Of a stretch of 64,000 bases of DNA, positions 45,197 to 55,510 are shown one piece after another. Numbering within the stretch: the stretch's first letter is position 1; every line of letters starts with the position of its first letter. Position numbers and translations under genes: made by a program. The notes beneath the pieces were generated by a model, which worked only from the letters and a program-made list of their open reading frames with translations, had not been told where the DNA came from and did not search any database. The DNA comes from Amaurobius ferox (taxonomy: Eukaryota; Arthropoda; Arachnida; Araneae; Amaurobiidae), in assembly GCA_951213105.1 (NCBI GenBank), contig OX578140.1, positions 116,730,653-116,794,652 of the forward strand. Direction: 5' to 3'.

Positions 45197-45599
45197 CTTG
45201 AAAAAGTTAAAATATTTAATTAATTAATTCATAAATGTGGCGTCACTTTTGTTATTTTGCAATTCTAACGATAACTACAATTCCACTAAGTTGGCGAAAT
45301 ATCACTAAGTTGACGCTGTTTCGTTAAATTAGTTGTCAAGTTCGCGAAATTTATCGCCAATCGTTACAGGCAAATGGAAAAAGGAGCTTTTCTTATATAT
45401 AAATGACTGTTGGTGAATTGTTAGGCGTAAAAATACAAACTATTAAACAAAGCATCTTCTCTCGTGAATGGAAGGAACTAGATCGACGATAATGATGTTG
45501 ACAAATTTATCTCATAATATTACTTGTGAAAACAGAATATATTTTACAATAGTTAATATTTTTTATTTTAATTTTATGTGATTATTTTGATAAATTTAT
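45197..45599. other. Unassigned, with GGCGA/GCCAA words
   Basis: 45290-45365 contains AAGTTGGCGAAATATCAC and related words like those in HelB. No gene. Confidence 0.4.
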
Positions 45600-46075
45600 T
45601 TGAAATACTACAATATCTCAAAAATAGTGCAATATCATACTAGCCCTCTAAAGTTTATGTCAATCGTTTTCTAATGAAAAATTACATCAGAAGTAATTAT
45701 TCACGTAACATTATTGAAGGTTCTAATAATTTGATGATTGTTTTTCAAAATTTTATTCAAAACTTTGGGGGAGGGGGTGACTTCCGAACTTTCGATTGCA
45801 TTTAAAATCAATAGACTTTCAGTGTACACTGATTTCAATTTTTATACCAAATTACTTTCGAAACGAACCATTCGTTCGGGAGATATCGTCTCCACAGACT
45901 CACGGACATACACACACATAGAGAGAGCGAGAGATCGCCTCAAAAACGACCGATTAGAGTTCAGGGATGTTTGAAACGTGCTTTTCCGCTCAGAAAAGGG
46001 GATGCTCGAATTCGAATTCTAAACTCCGTCACACTATTTCTCTATACATTATACTATTTTTAAAGGAAAAGTATG
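45600..46075 (-). repeat. Family W copy, reverse orientation
   Basis: Matches 8318-8780 in reverse: CAATATCTCAAAAATAGTGC, GTCAATCGTTTTCTAATGAA, GATATCGTCTCCACAGACTC, an ACACACA tract, GAATTCGAATTCTAAACTCC and a decayed end palindrome. Confidence 0.6.
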
Positions 46076-46649
46076 CGATCTAATCATTCCTACTCTAGAA
46101 GCATGGTCAAACATAATATGTTTATGGAAAATAGAATTTTGCACCCGCAGTGTTTTCTCCTTTTCAGCAATACGTACATTATAGAAGATTTTATAAAAGC
46201 AGATAGCCAGTGGAGGAGGAGGAGGAGAGATAAATGATGTGTCGCAGAGTGAAATTAGGAAAGTGGAATTTTATGTTTCCAGGAAAAACAAGGCGCAGAC
46301 GTGGTTCATAATTTATTCTGTTTCTTCGTTGCGTCTTTTTTAAGAAAAACATACAAGAAATACAAATAATTTGTTTCATAATTCATTTCAAATAAACTGT
46401 AATAATTTGTAGTGATCCATCACAGTTTATTTTAAGAATTCATTAAAAGAAATTGGTAAATAAGATGAGATTTATATAAACTACAAAAACACATATGTCT
46501 AATATTATCACATACACGTAAAAGTTTCATTGTGCTTATTCTCTGTTTAAACGATACATAGCGGACCTTTGTTTCTATTCGAGGCCTTTACGCTTTTCAA
46601 AGTGAAAACGTCTTTACAGGCAGCTATTCCTCTATTACGCGAATGTATG
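46076..46649. other. Unassigned sequence
   Basis: A GAGGAGGAGGAGG run at about 46213-46226. No gene recognised. Confidence 0.3.
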
Positions 46650-47010
46650 GTTGCTATATTTAGAATTTCGGGCCGGGGTTGCTATATTTGGTGATTTATT
46701 GCAAACTTTTGGCAAGTTTTCGAATGTGCTAGAACTTTCTCGAAATAATGAATATTCTTGAAGATACGAGTCCCTTCTGGAAGTTTCTAGGGAGAGTATA
46801 TAAAAGGAGTACGAGTATCTGCTGTTTTGTGAATGGTATCTGCTGTTTTGTAAAATAACTGAGCATTAGTGTTTTATTGTATCTAACTGTTGTTTAGTGA
46901 TCTTGTAAAATAATTATCGAACTATTAGCTGCATATTTGTTTACACTTATTACTGCTTTTAAATAAAAGTGTTAGTTATCTAAAACTTTAGCCTTATTCT
47001 TGTATCCTGG
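46650..47010 (+). mobile_element. LTR-like promoter (probable solo or partial LTR)
   Basis: In order: GGGTTGCTATATTTGGTGA, TTCTGGAAGTTTCTAGGGAG, a TATA box TATATAAAAG at 46797-46806, CTGTTTTGTGAA and an AATAAA at 46972-46977. A diverged sequence with the same order lies in reverse at 57600-57850. A TATA box about 170 bp before a poly(A) signal, repeated elsewhere, fits a retrotransposon LTR. Exact ends and a primer-binding site are not resolved. Confidence 0.45.
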
Positions 47011-47835
47011 ATGTGGTGAAAAAGTTATAATAAATAATTAATTAATTTTTTGAGAGATACTGTGTACATTATCATAAGTGTCCGACAAGCAACCCACCTT
47101 TTTCTGAAGTCCGGTGTCATCTAAGGAATAAACTTAATTCCTTAAAGGTAAAACGTTAAAATACAAAACTAGAAGATGATGACACTTTGCTTTGTCAAAC
47201 AGAAATATTTATTAAAATTATTATTTAAAGTTATTTAAATTGGAGACATCTCTGGTGACAGGTTGTTCAAAACGTCACTTTAGAGACAATGTATTAAAAT
47301 GTAACGTTCTCATAGATAATAAAATGGTACCTTTCACTTTTCTTGACACGTCGTTTTGCAGGGGAATTTTTGGCCACAGTTGTTGTAGACAAATTAAGAG
47401 TTCATTTTAAACGCATCTAAACTATGGGAATCCACTGCACACTCTCGTTTTGTGTGTGTGTGTGTGTGTGTGTGTGTTCTTTACGTTCTTTACTCATCTT
47501 ATTGATTAAATCTTCTATCTGAATTATCTACCTTTTTATTGAAAAAAATCTGATGTAGGCAGCACGTGACTTTCCCTATATAATGCAATGAATTTACTCC
47601 TTTTACAAGTAAAAAAAAATAATGTATAAGATCCACATATTTTTATCGTTGAATTGTACATTTGGCGATATTCCGGATGACAACATGTAAAACTATTTCA
47701 AAGTACCCAATTAACATATTTCGCACAACTGTAAATAAACAATTATCAATATTGCTAGCATCCTCAATGAGCTATATAGTCGAGATTTGAGCCGGTCGAG
47801 AACCGATGAAAGTCATATAAAAAGCCAAGAAGTAA
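47011..47835. repeat. Unassigned with (GT)n and a reverse Z motif
   Basis: A GTGT tract lies at 47453-47476. A reverse Z motif (AAAAAATCTGATGTAGGCAG ... GACTTTCCCTATATAATG) at 47547-47586 is followed by text shared with 44.16-44.34 kb. No gene. Confidence 0.5.
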
Positions 47836-48249
47836 GAACTGAAACAAGAATTTAAAGCTGTGAAAGACGGTGTTAAACAAAGGAGAGCGAAGCAAGACGA
47901 ATTCAAGGAACAAATCAAATCCGTGATGAAAGAAGAAATTGAAACTATTCAAAGCGAAATGAAAGAAGAAATTGAAACTATTCAAAGCGAAATGAAAGAA
48001 GAAATTGAAACTATTCAAAGCGAAATGAAAGAAGAAATTGAAACTGTTCAAAGCGAAATGAAAGAAGAAATTGAAACTATTCAAAGCGAAATGAAAGAAG
48101 AAATTGAAACTATTCAAAGCGAAATGAAAGAAGAAATTGAAACTATTCAAAGCGAAATGAAAGAAGAAATTGAAACTGTTCAAAGCGAAATGAAAGAAGA
48201 AATTGAAACTATTCAAAGAGAAATGAAAGCCGGACAAGAAGAGATTTGA
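47836..48249 (+). CDS. Coiled-coil ORF of 11-residue repeats
   Basis: The open frame begins after a TAA at 47833-47835 and has no ATG before the repeats; the nearest start-like codon is GTG at 47860. It reads KQRRAKQDEFKEQIKSV and then nine copies of MKEEIETIQSE, ending MKAGQEEI. Eleven-residue (hendecad) heptad-related periodicity with charged and Ile/Met positions predicts a long coiled coil. Copies 4 and 8 have ETVQSE, so a four-unit (132-bp) block was itself duplicated. MKAGQEE-like repeats are familiar in arthropod retrotransposon gag-type ORFs, so a gag relic is my best guess; a minisatellite without protein product is the alternative. The long opposite-strand ORF is a shadow. Confidence 0.4.
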   Translation, partial: ELKQEFKAVKDGVKQRRAKQDEFKEQIKSVMKEEIETIQSEMKEEIETIQSEMKEEIETIQSEMKEEIETVQSEMKEEIETIQSEMKEEIETIQSEMKEEIETIQSEMKEEIETVQSEMKEEIETIQREMKAGQEEI

Positions 48250-48339
48250 AAAGAGATGAAAGAAGCAGGGCTCTAGTAGTAAAGGGCTAGGTCTTAGCGT
48301 GTTTTCCCCCGAAACCGGAAATGTTCTGTCTCGACGTCA

Positions 48340-48757
48340 CAGTGCTGAATAGAGCTCCTCTACTACAGGCTGACTTATCAAGCATATTGAAGCCCATAGG
48401 GTTCCATACTACAGTTACAGAAATTGTAAAATGAGTGTTTAAAATAAATACTTTATATAAAAAAGAAGTTTCAATTGGAATATTATAGAATTTATCTCGC
48501 ACAAGTATGCTCCAGTACGGGGTATCCAATTATTTATTAGCCATTGTTTTCTTCTTTCTTCGTTTCTAGGAAAGCGAAATAGCCTAAAACCCTTTCTAGA
48601 ATAATTAGAGCAGTTCGACGCAGAACATCCACCCATAATTATTTTAATTATACTTTCTAAAGTGAAAATAAGAATAGAGTTAATGTTAATGGATTGCGCT
48701 TCCAGCTATGGTGGGCTTCAATATGCTTGATGAGTCAGCTCGTATATAGAGGAGCCT
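48340..48757 (-). mobile_element. Short TIR element containing a THAP exon
   Basis: The left end (48343-48400: TGCTGAATAGAGCTCCTCTA ... GACTTATCAAGCATATTG) and right end (48703-48757) are inverted repeats over about 50 bp, sharing ATCAAGCATATTGAAGCCCA exactly (right end read on the minus strand). Between them lies a THAP-domain fragment on the minus strand. P-element transposases begin with a THAP domain and the elements have TIRs, so a P-like non-autonomous derivative is plausible; the TIR sequence itself is not one I recognise. Confidence 0.5.
48439..48636 (-). pseudogene. THAP-domain N-terminal fragment
   Basis: The frame begins MGGCSASNCSNYSRKGFRLF, continues RFPRNEERRKQWL and reaches YLCEIN near residue 47. 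The Cys-x4-Cys near the start, the R-F-P and the W are THAP zinc-finger features (a C2CH DNA-binding domain). The final zinc ligand should be Cys-x2-His, but here it is C-E-I-N, so the His is replaced by Asn and the frame then runs into low-complexity text. The domain is therefore broken. It lies inside the TIR element at 48340-48757. Confidence 0.65.
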
Positions 48758-48781
48758 TAGTGCTGAATAAGGCTCCTATAT
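48733..48781. other. Palindrome between the two THAP relics
   Basis: GTATATAGAGGAGCCTTA, loop GTGCTGAA, TAAGGCTCCTATATATAGG form a hairpin of about 17 bp; GGAGC/GCTCC alternates further out. It marks the shared outer ends of two oppositely oriented elements. Confidence 0.75.
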
Positions 48782-48859
48782 ATAGGAGCTGAAGCATCAC
48801 GCATATTGTTACCCACTTCCGTATCTCGTAATATGGCAACCGCTCGACAGATTCGGAAT

Positions 48860-48991
48860 ATGGGTGGAAATTCGGCCATAAAGTGTTTAAACCATTCAAA
48901 GATTAGATTTAATATGGTTAGATTCCCCAGAAATGGAGAAAAAAGAAATAAATGGGGTTTTAATTACAGGCGAGCTGACTGGTTAGATTAG
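48860..48991 (+). pseudogene. Second THAP-domain fragment
   Basis: The frame reads MGGNSAIKCLNHSKIRFNMV then RFPRNGEKRNKWGF and stops at WLD. It aligns residue for residue with the minus-strand fragment at 48439-48636, but the first zinc-binding Cys is Asn. Upstream (48755-48830) it has the same terminal repeat as the other copy (GGAGCTGAAGCATCACGCAT). So the two relics lie back to back around the palindrome and each has lost a different zinc ligand. Confidence 0.55.
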
Positions 48992-51546
48992 AAATAAATT
49001 AAGTTATATCGGGAAAAGTCTAGGTCTTGGAAGTTGGCGAGATTAAAGTTTGGCCACGCAGTAAATTTGGCGATGAAAGACTGAGTCATCCAAAGGCACT
49101 TCACGTAATCCTTTGAAGCGGCTGTCCGTGCCGTGAGTAATTTGTTTAAAAGTAAATAATTAGAATTTTGAATAATTTAGAATGCTAAAGTCTAATTTAT
49201 ATATTGCAAATTAGTAAACAGCATTCATTACAATCTAGCTGATGTCCTTTTTATGGCTAGATGTAGTATTCCAAGAGCAATTTGCTGGTACATATAAATG
49301 CTAGAAACGGCAATATTTTTTCTATTTTTTTAAAACATGTTCAAAAAACTATATTTTATTGTGATTTTTCTTTTTTTTTTTTTTGCATTGAAAACACAAT
49401 GAGATTTTTTGTGCATTTTTACTTTGAATAAAAATGTATGATAGATTCTACGTGCGTATGACTACGCCTATATATAAGTTTAAATGTATTTTGTTTTCAT
49501 AATGAAATTTTAGGTCATTTGCTTCAATATAAATTTAATGTTATAATGGGGAGTTTACTAAAATTTGTGATTAGAAATAAATTAAGTCATATAGAAAAAG
49601 GTCTCGTTTTGAGTTTGTAACTAAATTTGACTACACATTTATGTAATATTGTTCCTTATATAATTTAACCGGTTTGCCCAACTACTCAATTTAGGTGACC
49701 TTTGACAGTGATATATAAATAGAGAGAGACTGGGTCGATTTCAAAAATACCCTGCTGTATGCTTTCAAAAATGATTTTGAAAACAATATGTTAATAGTAA
49801 ACTTTAACTAATATTTAAAAGTCAGCATTAAGTATATTAGGTATTTGTGTGATTCAGTATGAAGCGAGGGATGTTTTCATTTTATCTCTCTATATTAAAA
49901 ATAGTAGCTGACGCCGCCGCCGCTGTTTGACAAATAGCTCGTTTCTCGAGATTCTTTGCTTCGTACCGCAGAAACTATTGTATATAAAAATATGAAATTT
50001 GGTACACTTATAGAAAAAGCTTTGAGAAATACGCTGAAAAACCCTTTTTGATATATATTGTAGTTTAAGAAATATTTAATGTCAAAGACAAAATATTTGA
50101 GCTGCGAGTTCGCGTCCTGTATAGACTAACAATAGCAAGACCACGAATTTTTGCAGGCAAGTACCTATATGAGTGAATTTTTGCAGGACGGAGCCCCTTT
50201 TTTAAATTTCGATGTAGTCTTTGAGGTATTTTACTTTTTATGCACTTCTGAAGTGACATATTTTTTTCTTATTGGCAAGTCTAGCGAATTCTCTGTCTCG
50301 TACCGCAAAAACTATAGCATACAAAAATATGAAATTTGGTATATTTATGGAAAATTAATTGGGTAGCACAATGAAATAAACCGTTTATCGATTTAAACTT
50401 TAGTTTGGCATGAAATAGCTCGCAAAGCGAGTTCAGGATCAGGGAATTCACTTTTGGGATTCCCTGGGCAAAGAAAAATCCCTGATTTTACCGCCTGCTG
50501 AAAATAGGTTAGGGATAGCAAAAGAGATTTTTGAAAGTAGAATTTTCAGAAGAGATAAGTATGAAGCGAGCTCAGCCCGAAGGTAGTTGGGTAAGACTAG
50601 GGAGCAGGGGGCAGAGACATCTAGTAAATTAAAAGAAAAAAAAATACTTCATGAATTCAAATAAATGATGTAACTCAAGAAAAAAACTTTTCACACACAA
50701 TGGAGTTGCACAACTTTTGCATTTATGGAGTTATTGTAAAAGTTGTGCAACAGTTACTGATTCAATTTTGAAATTTTTATAAAATAAATTAACCTATAAA
50801 ATTAATTTTGCCTGCATCAAATTTGAAAAAGTAGTTTGTACATAAGTAGATAGGTTATCGCTGGATAGAGCAAGACAGACTGAAAAATTCATCGCAAAAA
50901 ATAAAATTTTGGTCGCTGTTTTTCTCTGGAGTATGGAGAGGGGAAGAAGGTTTACGCGGAATCTTCAGCTAAAAGAAACAGGTACATTTTTATATCAATA
51001 AATTTATTTTATTCTATAATGAATATTTTATATATTTTTTCTGACTTTTTCCTATGTTTAGGGAAGGGAAGGATGTTTCACAGAAATTTTCGAAATTTCA
51101 AATTGGGGCAAAATAAATAAAAAGTGTAGGGGGGGGGGCGCTCTCACAGGTAGAGTGGATCGATGGAATTCTACGATAATTTGTGCTTAATTACGCTGTT
51201 TAAGTTTTCCTTATTTGTAGGTAATATTGTATAATGTGGAATAACTTTAAAGTCATAACAGAAGCTATAAATTGCATTTTGGACTTCATATCTCCGGCAT
51301 TATCCAACTTCAATTGAAATAAATATGTGCTATAAAATTAATTTCTGAATACAAACATTCCCTTTATTTTCATCAAGACCTCAATTTGCGCTGTTAAAAC
51401 TTTGCGATGTGAATGTTTCTATAAAAAATACAAAATATAAAATAGTTTTTCTGAGAAAATGAAAATGCAAAACCTAACAATGAAGAGCAAACCACTAGAA
51501 ATTTGGAAATATTTTCGACGAGAATGCTTTTTGCCAACGGTCGAGA
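48992..51546. other. Long unassigned AT-rich region
   Basis: No gene is supported. TCGTACCGCAGAAACTAT and TATGAAATTTGGTACACTTA at 49960-50020 recur about 330 bp later (50297-50350), indicating an old duplicated repeat. A TAGTTTCTGCGGTACGA-like theme is typical of dispersed non-coding repeats. A poly-G run lies at about 51130-51138. ORFs of 60-80 codons near 50065-50366 and 51394-51642 overlap on several frames. Confidence 0.4.
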
Positions 51547-51808
51547 CAGTGGCGTACCGTGGGGGGAGGGGGGGACAGTCGGATGCAGTTGCCCTGGGCG
51601 CCAACCATTTAGGGGGCGCAAAATGAAAGAAAAAACGAACATAGATTAAACATTAATAATTAGTAAATGAGTGTGTGAATAACTTTACTCATTTACTGTA
51701 AGTATGGGTATTGTAAACTATTATTATTATTATTTATTTATTTAGGCTCGTCCATAACGGTCCATAAAGTCATAAAGTCAAAAAGTGGTTTGCTGTGAAT
51801 AGTGAATA

Positions 51809-54483
51809 ATGAGCGGCAGCAGTAGAAAAGAATCTGGAGCTTCTGGGCGCAAACGGAGAAAAAGTGCTGCAATAGAAATTGGGAAATCCAGTCAATTGAT
51901 GGCCAAATTCCTTAAGAAGCAAAAAGAAAATGGCCCAAACAGAGTTGGAATGCTTGTAGCTGATACCGAATCTGATGAACCTACAACTGCGAGCACTATG
52001 GAGCCTGTGGAAATCTCTGAGATAGCTGCCAATGCTATGCCAATTCTTCCTGCTGAAAGTGCTGCAGTGTCAATGGTAATATCGGAAAGGGTTCAGACTT
52101 TGAATCCTACTGTTTTATCGAATAAAGATATAGGTCTACTGAACTTGCATTTTGACCTGAGTGGGCCCATTATAACACATGAACTTAGAACTGAAATGAT
52201 TACAATGGGATCGATCAGTAGTATTCCAAAATGCAGATGGTCCATTTTCTGCAACTGATGGTTGCTCTATGACCAAGAAATGGTTTACCCGAGAGCTTTC
52301 TGATGGGAAGAAGGTGAACATAACCTGGTTACTCTTTGCATCTGAAAAGGGAGCAGCATACTGCTTTTCTTGCTTTTTATTCTCATGTGTCCCTGAGAAC
52401 CACAAATCAAAATTTAAGCTTGGTTGTGGATTCCATAATTGGAAGATATTGAATGAAACAATCACTGAACATGAAAATAGAACATACATATCATCGGGTG
52501 TCATTCAATACGGCGTCTCCACACTAAAAAAGCAATTAATTAAACACTCCTCAACAAAATCCGATCGGAACGGGAAAAATGGCGAGGAATATTGAAGTGA
52601 ATCCTTGACTACATCAAATATTTAGCATCACAAAATCTTGCCTTGCGCGGGCATCAAGAACAACTATCTCAATTTCAAATCCTGGAAACTTTTTGGCGCT
52701 GATCAAATTGCTAGCGCGATATGATCTATTGCTAGATCGGCATCTGACCTATGTCAAAAACAATCCTGGCTCACCTTCTTAGTTATCACGAAGAATACAG
52801 GAGTTTATTGGTCTTTTAGCTCAAGATACCCGGAACTCAATTCTGCAAAAAATTCGGAGCAAATATTTTGGGATTCTGTTTGACTCTACCCCAGTTACTG
52901 CACACCGTGAGCAGATGTCTCAGGTTATTTGGTATGGCGACACTGACTTTGAAAAAAGAACTGCTGCGGTCGAAGTAGCATTCATTGACTATATCAAAAT
53001 TCACAAGAAAGATACTGCTGCGATTGAGAAAATAATTATAACCAAACTGAAATCAGATGAGCTAGCTGCCTCTGTCTAGCTACCGCTCTCATTGCTGCGA
53101 CAATGCAGCTGTGATGTCCGGTCATTTATCTGGTGTGCAGCAAAGAATTTTGAATCGGAATTCCAAAGCTTTGTTTTTGAATTGTGACAACCACATCCTG
53201 ACTTTTGTCGAAGTGCATGATGCTGGAAATGAAATTATGGCTGCCACATTGCTTGGAACTGTTGAGACATTATATGTATTTTTCTCTCAGTCAACAATTC
53301 GGTGGCAGCTGATATCTGATGTTGGTATGTCTGTCAAAAAAGAGTCTGAAACTCGTTGGAGTGTCCGGAAAACAGATGTTACAGTTCTCCAGAAGAATCT
53401 AGAGAAGATTGTGAATGTGCTGGAGAGGATGTATTCTGACAAGTACTCCACAAAGAAGCCGAGAAAGGATGCAGATCAGCTTCTGTCAAACATTTTGAAA
53501 TTCAATTTTTTGTCATTTCTCCCATTTTGGAGCTCAATTTTGTATTTGATCAATTGAGTCCAGGAGAGACTGCAGGATCCTAAAATAAATTTCAGGGAAG
53601 AGGCAGCTGACATGAATTCTCTTGAGCAACATTTTACTGATAATCGTGAAAAGTTGTGTAATGAATCAGTTTTCAAATGAGAAAGAAATTACATTGATTG
53701 GGGACTTCCAATTCAGAAAAGAGTAAAACGTGTCACAATGATGCCGGGTGAGCAAGCAAGAGATGCTGGCTTATCAGCCAAAGATGAAATTGAGCTAATC
53801 CTACGGAGCATCGTTGACCGCATTGGAGCGGAAATCAGAGAGTTTCCAACGATTGCGTGACCTTGACACTCGATTTGGATTTTCCTTGAATGTTCAGAAA
53901 CTTCTTAGTAGTCCCAATATGGATAAGGAATGGAAAGACTATGCTGTGCTACTGCCGGCTACTACAAAAATGATTTTGATGAGGAGCTGCATCAAGAAAT
54001 TTTGGATTGCGCAATGCTGTTAAAAAATCAAAATAAGAGCGATGTGATTGAGCCGATACATCCATTAGAATTGCTGCATTTCATTATCTCATATAGAGTG
54101 GAAATGTGCCCAAATTTGCAAAATTTTGCACACAATTTCATTATTAATTGCTAGTTCTGAAAGATCCTTCAGCAAACTGAAATTGATTATGCCTTATTTG
54201 AGATTGAGGGGGCAGCATTCCATCACTCCTCGGTATGAAAAACTCGCCGACTATTCCCTCGGCCAGAGAGGATCCTTTCGGGCTAGATGACATAGTACGG
54301 GGTCAGTAAAGGTTCCGAGTTCGAACCTATCCCACCACCAACGGGGGACGTGCGGCCTCCCACAAGATCATCTATGGGACAAAAACGCTTGAGTGACTTG
54401 GCATTGTTGAATATTGAGGGGGAAATATTTGAGAAAATCAATGCTAACAAATTTATTGATACCTTTGCAATTGCGAAAACTTA
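51809..54483 (+). pseudogene. hAT transposase, TTF-zinc-finger/DUF4371 type, frameshifted
   Basis: The N-terminus MSGSSRKESGASGRKRRKSA is basic and intact to about 52215, where a frameshift moves the frame to ADGPFS ... KKWFTRELSDGKKVNITW and YCFSCFLFS, the TTF-type zinc-finger region. Further shifts and stops follow near 52590-53100. 53111-53557 is open again (MSGHLSGVQQRIL, ALFLNCDNHILTF, SETRWSVRK), the DUF4371/RNase-H-like core. Later pieces read LRDLDTRFGFSLNVQKLLS (53850), PLELLHFIISYRVEMCP (54064) and SSERSFSKLKLIMPYLR (54154), the hAT dimerisation motif. The last segment, MGQKRLSDLALLNIEGEIF, stops at 54482. A short insertion at 54205-54364 splits the end. At least four disruptions mean no functional protein. 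Confidence 0.88.
54205..54364. mobile_element. ~160-bp tRNA-like insertion inside the hAT pseudogene
   Basis: It separates SKLKLIMPYLR from SMGQKRLSDL, which are contiguous in this transposase family. It is GC-richer than its host and contains GAGTTCGAACC at about 54318, a B-box-like word. The word AGAT occurs on both sides (54201-54204 and 54365-54368), a possible short target duplication. It may be a small third SINE family; a convincing A box is not seen, and strand is uncertain because the B-box-like word is nearly palindromic. Confidence 0.45.
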
Positions 54484-54723
54484 AAGGGTTCGTGTGTAGG
54501 ATATGATCTCTTGAGACAACATTTAATAATGGAAAATTCTGTGCTAATATCTGTTCAAAACAAAGTTGTTCAATAAATCTAGAAAGTTAGTTCCAAGATA
54601 AATAATTTGTGTGTGTGTGTGCGTGCATGCGTGCTCGAGTTCGTAATCTGGTAAGGGAAGGAGGGCACAATTCTCCACCTTTGCCCCCCCCCCCCTCCGC
54701 TAAAAACTCACGGCACGCCGCTG

Positions 54724-55085
54724 GGTTGAGTACTGCCATCTAGTGTCCTTTTGGGAAACTACAGAATGTCTGTTACAGTATCAGATAAAACTAAATTTCA
54801 TATTAATTTTGCAGCAGGTAAATCTAAGCTTAGTATCAGTTTTACAACAGGCCAATGCACAATTCGAATGATTTACAACAGTGGAAATTCATTCAAAGTC
54901 TTTTTTAGCACAAATTTAGATATATAAAAATTCTACGCAAGAATAAACAAATGTTCACAAAATTTTTATTAATTAATTTTGACATTTCTTTTATTGTTTA
55001 ACGTGTTATCAATTAAAAAACTGCACTTTACTGACTGACAGAGTGGATGATGACATGATGTATCAAAAGTATCAAACACTTCCAT
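54724..55085. other. Unassigned AT-rich sequence
   Basis: Begins with the hAT target duplication and then CTGCCATCTAGTG. Nothing further recognised. Confidence 0.3.
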
Positions 55086-55089
55086 TATA

Positions 55090-55510
55090 GTTAGAAATTG
55101 GTTTTGATGCAATCCAATCCGTCTCAGCTTCAAGACTAAGGGGAAAATCTAAAATTCAAAAATTTTTAATTTAGGGTGAGGTGCAAAAGAATAATAAAAA
55201 AGATATTAAAACCTCTTTGCCTAATTGCCGAGCACTTCCGCTCTAGCTAAAATTTTGATTTTGGTCTCATCTTCTGGATCAACGGAAAAATCTAATATTT
55301 CTGAAAATTCGAATTAGGGGTTGCGATTCAAAGGAATAATTAAACAATTCAAAACAACTTTTCAAAATGATCGAGTAATTTCACTCGAGCGAAAATTTTG
55401 GCTTTGAGCACATTCGATCCGTCTCAGCTTCCAGATCAATGAAAAAAATTGAAAATTCCAATTAGGTGGAATGATACAAAGGGATTAAAAACTTGCATCA
55501 TTTTAGCTCT
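55090..55510. repeat. Degenerate ~145-bp tandem repeat, about three units
   Basis: CCAATCCGTCTCAGCTTC (55108), GTCTCATCTTCTGGATCAA (55264) and CGATCCGTCTCAGCTTCCAG (55408) are equivalent points. Each is followed by AAAATCTAA/AATT and AATTAGG text and a run of RATNCAAARGGAWTAA. The units are strongly diverged. Confidence 0.6.

Larger units (their letters stand above)
51547..54723 (+). mobile_element. hAT DNA transposon (ZMYM/TTF type), complete ends
   Basis: The left end CAGTGGCGTACCGTGGG and the right end, read inward, CAGCGGCGTGCCGTGAG are terminal inverted repeats matching at 14 of 17 positions; CAGYGGCG is a usual hAT terminus. The flanks GGTCGAGA (51539-51546) and GGTTGAGT (54724-54731) match at 6 of 8 positions, as expected for an old 8-bp hAT target duplication. 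Inside both ends are G-rich/C-rich runs. The interior carries a decayed transposase. At about 3.2 kb it is essentially full-length but inactive. Confidence 0.85.

Noticed and set aside
47764..48237. 157-codon minus-strand ORF (FHFALNSFNFF repeats)
   Set aside because: Shadow of the plus-strand 33-bp repeat; the Phe/Asn-rich composition is the complement of the Glu/Lys-rich coiled-coil codons.
52136..52504. 122-codon minus-strand ORF
   Set aside because: Shadow of the hAT transposase pseudogene's zinc-finger region.
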